From: Thermobacillus xylanilyticus
GTDB lineage: Bacteria > Bacillota > Bacilli > Paenibacillales > Paenibacillaceae
DNA length: 64,000 nucleotides
Reading direction: 5' to 3'
Assembly: GCF_907165215.1 (NCBI RefSeq)
Contig: NZ_CAJRAY010000026.1
Coordinates: forward strand, 78,238 to 142,237
This document shows, in pieces, positions 59,943 through 64,000 of the stretch (the stretch's first letter is position 1; every line of letters begins with the position of its first letter). The position numbers and the translations under genes were made by a program. The notes beneath the pieces were generated by a model. It was given only the letters and a program-made list of their open reading frames with translations. It was not told the DNA's origin and ran no database searches.

Positions 59943-60269
59943 TTGGCCCATCCCGCTGCCAAGCATGACGTCTTCCACGCCATTGCGGACCCTACCCGCA
60001 GAAGCATGCTGATCCTGCTGGCGGACAGGGAGATGGCGATCGCCGAGATTGCGGGACGCTTCCCGATCACGCGCACGGCCGTGAACAAGCATCTGCATGT
60101 GCTGTCGGATGCGGGACTTGTCCGCAGCCGGCGGGTCGGGCGCGAGACGCGGTACAGGCTGCGGCCCGACCCCCTGGTCGAATTGAAGCGGTGGCTGGCC
60201 TTCTTCGAGCAATACTGGGACGAGAAGATGGCCAATCTCAAACATTTCGTCGAGACGGTCGACGAGTAA
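59943..60269 (+). CDS. ArsR-family transcriptional repressor
   Basis: The 108-residue winged-helix protein reads KHDVFHAIADPTRRSMLILLADREMAIAEIAGRFPITRTAVNKHLHVLSDAGLVRSRRVGRETRYRL, the ArsR/SmtB core. The metal-binding ELCVC motif of ArsR is absent, so it is of the non-metal, SRPBCC-linked type. It starts with TTG right after the stop of the preceding gene, and probably binds the two palindromes on the operon promoter. Confidence 0.92.
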   Translation: MAHPAAKHDVFHAIADPTRRSMLILLADREMAIAEIAGRFPITRTAVNKHLHVLSDAGLVRSRRVGRETRYRLRPDPLVELKRWLAFFEQYWDEKMANLKHFVETVDE

Positions 60270-60478
60270 CGGAGCCGGTCGCATGCCCGGCTCTTTTCCC
60301 TGTCATTCTCTCTGGTAGCGCAGGCCGACCACGCCGTGCCGATAGGTTTTGCAGTCAACCGGTTTCAAGGCCTGCTGCTCGCGGAGATGATCAAAGTAAC
60401 TCCTGCCGGCAACAACAAGAGATCCGCAGTGCGGAGCAATGCGTCGCATCCGCGCTGCGGACCTTTCATTCGGCTGTC

Positions 60479-60895
60479 TTACCGGACCGGCTGCTCGCTC
60501 CACGTCTTGCCGCCGTCCGTGGAATACAGCTTCACACCGTCCTCCACCTTGATCAACAGGCCGGCTTGGCCTGCCTCGCCGTCGATCACGCTCTCTTGCG
60601 CGCCTTCGTCAACGCCATGTTGCGAGGTGTAGAACTTCCGGCCGTCCGCTTCCCCGTCCGCGGGCGCGTTTCCTCTCGTGATGGTCACCTTGCCGCTTTC
60701 ATCCGTCGTTTCCGTCACGCCTTCCGGCGCATCGGTGCTCCACGTCCTGCCGTCGTCCGTGGAGTATTGCTTCACGCCGTCTTCGACTTTGACCTGCAGC
60801 GTCGTGAACGGGCTGGATGCGGATACCGACACGGCGCCGATGGCGGCGACGAGCGCCCCGCATGCGATCAGCGTGCTCATGTTCTTGAATTTCAT
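60479..60895 (-). CDS. Exported protein with duplicated KVEDGVKxYSTDxGxTWS module
   Basis: From ATG 60895 (after GGAGGGACCGCG) the 138-residue protein has a signal or anchor (LIACGALVAAIGAVSVSA) and two copies of a sialidase-like Asp-box module: VKVEDGVKQYSTDDGRTWS (about 35-53) and IKVEDGVKLYSTDGGKTWS (about 115-133). Between them is an acidic linker. The protein probably sits on the outer surface; function unknown. Confidence 0.7.
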   Translation of the reverse strand: MKFKNMSTLIACGALVAAIGAVSVSASSPFTTLQVKVEDGVKQYSTDDGRTWSTDAPEGVTETTDESGKVTITRGNAPADGEADGRKFYTSQHGVDEGAQESVIDGEAGQAGLLIKVEDGVKLYSTDGGKTWSEQPVR

Positions 60896-60997
60896 TTTCG
60901 CGGTCCCTCCGTTTTGTTTTTTTTCGCAGTCAGCGCTGTCCTGCACGACTGATCATAAAGGGCGAACCTTTAGCCAACCTTTAACTGTTCGGTGCTG

Positions 60998-61028
60998 TTG
61001 ACTTGGACCATGGTTTAACCTTTATGAT
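60998..61028 (+). promoter_or_regulatory. MerR-type promoter with 19-nt spacer
   Basis: TTGACT (60998-61003) and TATGAT (61023-61028) are 19 nt apart, the overlong spacer typical of MerR-activated promoters, here directly before the merR gene. AACCTTTA recurs three times around it (near 60965, 60976 and 61017). Confidence 0.65.
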
Positions 61029-61068
61029 GGTCGTGTCGACAACCAACCGCCGATTTGGAGGCCTCCGA

Positions 61069-61443
61069 ATGAAGTATTATTCCATCAGCGAAGCGGCAGC
61101 CCTGTGCAACATTCCGGAAACGACCCTGCGCTATTACGACAAGAAAGGCCTGCTGCCGCTGATCGAGCGGGATGAGGCGGGCAGGCGCATGTTCTCGGAG
61201 ACGCAGATGGCGCTCCTGCAAACGGTCATTTGCCTGAAGAACACGCACATGCCGATCAGCAGCATCCGCCAGTACATGGCGTGGATCGTGGAAGGAGAAG
61301 CCACGCTCGAACTACGGCTCGACATGATGCGGAAACATAAACAGAAGGTGCTGCAAGAAATTGCGATGTTGACCGGATACCTGCCCGCCATTGATGAGAA
61401 AATCGACCGCTATCTCAAACAATTGGAGGAGAAAACCACGTGA
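61069..61443 (+). CDS. MerR-family transcriptional regulator
   Basis: The 124-residue protein begins with the MerR head (MKYYSISEAAALCNIPETTLRYYDKKGLLPLIERDEAGRRMFSETQMALL) and has a coiled-coil dimerisation helix, without a separate effector domain or metal cysteines. It is of the short YcgE/AdhR-like kind, responding to redox or electrophiles. It overlaps the SDR gene by 4 nt and probably activates its own operon. Confidence 0.92.
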   Translation: MKYYSISEAAALCNIPETTLRYYDKKGLLPLIERDEAGRRMFSETQMALLQTVICLKNTHMPISSIRQYMAWIVEGEATLELRLDMMRKHKQKVLQEIAMLTGYLPAIDEKIDRYLKQLEEKTT

Positions 61444-62201
61444 GGCTCTCTGGAAATACGATCCTGATCACCGGCGGAGGCTCCGGCATCGGCCTGGCGT
61501 TCGCGGAAAGGTTCGCGAAATCGGGCAATCGCGTCATCATTTGCGGCCGGCGGGAACATGTCCTGCAGCAGGCGAGAGAGAAAATCCCCGGTCTTGTAAC
61601 GCGCGTGTGCGATCTGGATGCGGCATCCGAGCGGACGGCGCTGTTCGATTGGGTGACCGCCACCCATCCGGACGTGAACGTGCTGGTGAACAACGCCGGT
61701 ATTCAGATGCGCTACAATGTGCTCAAAGCGGATGCGCGAAACCATTGGGACGATTACCGCAAAGAAATCACGACGAATCTCGAAGCGCCCTGCCATCTGG
61801 CCATGCTGTTCACCCCCTATTTCGCGGCCAAGGAGACGGCGGCGATCATCAACGTCACCTCCGGCCTCGCTTTTACGCCATTGGCGATCGCCCCGATCTA
61901 TTCGGCGACGAAGGCGGCGCTGCATTCCTTCACCGTAAGCCTGCGGCACCAGCTTTCCGAAACGGCCGTCGAAGTGATTGAAGTGGCGCCGCCGGCGGTC
62001 AACACCGATCTGGGCGGGACGGGGCTGCATGCGCACGGAGAACCGCTGGATGCCTTCGCGGACGGCATTTTCGAAGCGCTGGCGGAGGGCAAGACGGAGA
62101 TCGGTTACGGAACTTCCGCCGCCCGTCTGCACATGTCCCGGGACGAAATCGACGCATACACGGAGAAAATGTATCAGGCGATGAAAGACGAGATCCGATA
62201 A
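61440..62201 (+). CDS. Short-chain dehydrogenase/reductase (DltE-like)
   Basis: The 253-residue SDR has the cofactor motif TGGGSGIGLAFAERFA (about 11-26), NNAGIQ, catalytic Ser in NVTSGLAF and YSATKAALHSF (Tyr-x3-Lys, about 160-170). The arrangement resembles DltE/YciK oxidoreductases. It is under the MerR regulator encoded just upstream and starts with GTG. Confidence 0.9.
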   Translation: MRLSGNTILITGGGSGIGLAFAERFAKSGNRVIICGRREHVLQQAREKIPGLVTRVCDLDAASERTALFDWVTATHPDVNVLVNNAGIQMRYNVLKADARNHWDDYRKEITTNLEAPCHLAMLFTPYFAAKETAAIINVTSGLAFTPLAIAPIYSATKAALHSFTVSLRHQLSETAVEVIEVAPPAVNTDLGGTGLHAHGEPLDAFADGIFEALAEGKTEIGYGTSAARLHMSRDEIDAYTEKMYQAMKDEIR

Positions 62202-62234
62202 CCGCCGCGAGAAAAACCGCATCCGGCACAGAGA

Positions 62235-62264
62235 AAGCAGCTCACAACGTGGGGCTGCTTTTTT
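62235..62264 (+). terminator. Terminator of the merR-SDR operon
   Basis: AAGCAGC pairs with GCTGCTT, followed by TTTTTC. Confidence 0.75.
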
Positions 62265-62273
62265 CATTCGGCT

Positions 62274-62307
62274 GGTTAAGGTTATCTAAAGGTTTGCGAT
62301 TTATAAT
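62274..62307 (+). promoter_or_regulatory. Promoter of the second two-component operon
   Basis: TATAAT at 62302-62307 is preceded by three GGTT units (62274, 62280, 62291) in the region where an OmpR-type regulator would bind; no good -35 is visible, which suits an activated promoter. Confidence 0.4.
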
Positions 62308-62346
62308 GAGCCGATAGAGTTCTGGTGAACAGCGGGGGATGGCGGG

Positions 62347-63024
62347 ATGCGGATATTGCTGGTCGAAGACGAGGTTGCGTTGGCGGAAGCGGTCGGCCAG
62401 GTGCTGCGGAAGAACGGGTACGCGGTTGATTTGTCTTTTGACGGGGAGGACGGACTGCACAACGGCCTTTCGGGCATTTACGACATGATCGTGCTGGACA
62501 TCATGCTGCCCAAGATGGACGGCCTTCAAGTGCTCAGACAGTTGCGTGAAAACGAGATCGCGGCGCCGGTCATGCTGCTCACCGCGAGAGGCGAAACCGG
62601 GGACAGGGTGCAAGGACTCGACGCCGGGGCGGACGACTACCTGGCGAAGCCTTTCCAGACGGAAGAACTGCTCGCGCGCCTGCGGGCGCTCGGCCGCCGA
62701 ACGGCGCATTACCACAAGGACGGGCTGCTGACCTGCGGCGATCTCACGCTGGACCCGCTCGCCTATACGCTGCGTTGCGGGAGCGCCGAGATCCGGCTTC
62801 CCCCGAAGGAGTCGCAGCTTCTGGAGTGGCTCATGCGGCGGAAAAACCTCGTCACGTCCAAAGACATGCTGATCGAGAAAGTGTGGGGCTATGATACGGA
62901 TGCGGACGAGAACCGCGTCGAGATGTACATGTCCTTCCTGCGCAAAAAAATCGGCCAGCTCGGATCGACGGCGGTCATTCAAACGGTGCGGAGCGCGGGA
63001 TACGTGCTGAAGCCGCGGGGGTGA
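62347..63024 (+). CDS. OmpR-family response regulator
   Basis: The 225-residue regulator has receiver residues EDE (7-9), Asp51 (IVLDIMLPKMDGLQ) and KPFQTEE, then a winged-helix domain (LPPKESQLLEWLMRRKNLVTSKDMLIEKVWGYDTDADENRVEMYMSFLRKKI). It resembles CssR/QseB-like regulators. The kinase gene follows after 4 nt. Confidence 0.94.
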   Translation: MRILLVEDEVALAEAVGQVLRKNGYAVDLSFDGEDGLHNGLSGIYDMIVLDIMLPKMDGLQVLRQLRENEIAAPVMLLTARGETGDRVQGLDAGADDYLAKPFQTEELLARLRALGRRTAHYHKDGLLTCGDLTLDPLAYTLRCGSAEIRLPPKESQLLEWLMRRKNLVTSKDMLIEKVWGYDTDADENRVEMYMSFLRKKIGQLGSTAVIQTVRSAGYVLKPRG

Positions 63025-63028
63025 TGGT

Positions 63029-64000
63029 GTGTTCACGAAATTGCGCAACAAGTTTCTGCTGCTCAACTTGTCCGTCACGTCAGGCGTCATCATCCTGGCC
63101 TTCGGATTCGTGTACTTCATTACTTACAGCAATCTGCAGGCGGATATCCGGGAACGCCTTCGGGCTCGGCCCGAAGCGCAGATGCGTGTCGCCTCCGCCG
63201 AAAGCATGGCCGGCCGGCCGGAGGAGCAGGGCGGCGTTCAGTCCGCGGTCAGGAACGTGGTTGCGAATGGCGCGGGGACTTTTCAAGTCGAGGTGGATGA
63301 AGACGGAAGGATCGTCCGAATCGAATCGGCCGTCAATCTGCCGGAGGATGTGTATCGGGAACTCGCGGCGATCGCCTGGAGCAATCGGGACACGGACAAA
63401 GTGATCACAGCGGACAACCGGGAGTGGCGTTACGCCGTCTCGCCCATCCGCATTCAGGTCGTCGGAGAAGACGGCGTGCCGCTTGCCGTGGAACAGCACA
63501 ATTACAACATCCTGTTCCTCGATGTGACGGAGATGAATGGCACGCTTGCCCGACTGCTTGCGACGCTGCTGCTCGTCGGCATCGGGACGCTGGTGGTGAT
63601 TGCCGCCGTCAGCCTGTATTTCGCCAACCGGGCGATCCGGCCGATCCGGGAAGCGTGGGAAAAACAGAAGCAGTTCGTGGCCGACGCCTCCCACGAACTG
63701 AAAACGCCGCTTTCCATCATCCGCGCGAACTGCGACGCCCTCGCCGCAAGCCGGGAAGACACGATTCAAAACCAGATGAAGTGGATCGAATATATCCGCG
63801 CCGGCGCGGACCGGATGGCGAGGCTTGTCCAGGATCTGCTGATCCTCGCCAGGACCGACGACGAACGCGCGGGGCCGAACCCTGTGCGCTTCAATATCAG
63901 TCAGGTCGTCGACCGTGTTGCCCGATCCATGGAAGCGGCAGCGGCGGGCAAAGGCCTCTCCGTCACCCGGTCGGTCGAGCCGGACCTGATCGCATCCGGC
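63029..64000 (+). CDS. Sensor histidine kinase, N-terminal 324 residues (cut by window end)
   Basis: The frame from GTG 63029 stays open to the window edge. It shows TM1 (about 9-31), an external domain (32-170), TM2 (FLDVTEMNGTLARLLATLLLVGIGTLVVIAAVSLYF, about 165-200), a HAMP-less linker and the H-box QKQFVADASHELKTPLSIIRAN (about 210-232). The ATPase domain lies beyond the window. It pairs with the regulator just upstream. Confidence 0.9.
   Translation, partial: MFTKLRNKFLLLNLSVTSGVIILAFGFVYFITYSNLQADIRERLRARPEAQMRVASAESMAGRPEEQGGVQSAVRNVVANGAGTFQVEVDEDGRIVRIESAVNLPEDVYRELAAIAWSNRDTDKVITADNREWRYAVSPIRIQVVGEDGVPLAVEQHNYNILFLDVTEMNGTLARLLATLLLVGIGTLVVIAAVSLYFANRAIRPIREAWEKQKQFVADASHELKTPLSIIRANCDALAASREDTIQNQMKWIEYIRAGADRMARLVQDLLILARTDDERAGPNPVRFNISQVVDRVARSMEAAAAGKGLSVTRSVEPDLIASG

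Overview
The window is a chromosomal segment of a GC-rich, endospore-forming Bacillota, most likely a member of the Paenibacillaceae (Paenibacillus/Cohnella-like). The evidence is a gerA-type spore germinant receptor operon, AraR with a GntR head and a LacI-type body, a Bce-type peptide-sensing/ABC module, CcpA-type cre sites, and strong AGGAGG ribosome binding sites in a high-GC background. A few AT-rich patches (about 2150-2960, 26380-27600, 30000-30060 and 30430-30480) stand out as acquired or fast-evolving DNA. No rRNA, tRNA or CRISPR array was seen.

Left part (1-17 kb): the end of araA and araR; an exported lipoprotein and a matrixin-like zinc protease on an AT-rich patch; then a minus-strand operon of seven genes joining a spermidine/putrescine-type ABC importer (binding protein, two permeases, ATPase) to a nucleoside phosphorylase, a PfkB sugar/nucleoside kinase, an amidohydrolase and a pseudouridine-5'-phosphate glycosidase. 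A creatininase-family gene diverges from it. This looks like a complete uptake-and-catabolism route for (modified) nucleosides and is the best candidate here for an undescribed system. A LytTR-only protein with a perfect cre site, an MsrA-MsrB fusion, manA and mnmM follow. The adjacent radical-SAM gene ytqA/mnmL has lost its 5' part where it meets a transposase that has lost its 3' part.

Middle part (17-42 kb): accessory DNA rich in drug/redox genes and small regulators. It holds two DHA2-type MFS exporters (one behind a leader peptide and a hairpin that hides its Shine-Dalgarno, one under a MarR repressor with twin operators), a 1015-residue secreted protein with an FG-GAP propeller, two LysR regulators, flavin monooxygenases, a membrane-anchored multicopper oxidase, a VOC protein, DoxX and an FMN reductase. 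Gene decay is striking: an MBL-fold gene and a zinc alcohol dehydrogenase keep both ends but have lost the middle, an Old Yellow Enzyme gene has a single-base frameshift, and several other remnants are present.

Right part (42-64 kb): a two-component system next to a large membrane alpha/beta hydrolase and a CPBP protease; a complete BceRS-BceAB module with a BceR-like box; a GGDEF cyclase; a gerAA-gerAC-gerD-like-gerAB-gerAB operon with a tandemly duplicated GerAB; an SRPBCC/ArsR pair with twin operators; a MerR/SDR pair behind a 19-bp-spacer promoter; and a second two-component system cut by the window end.
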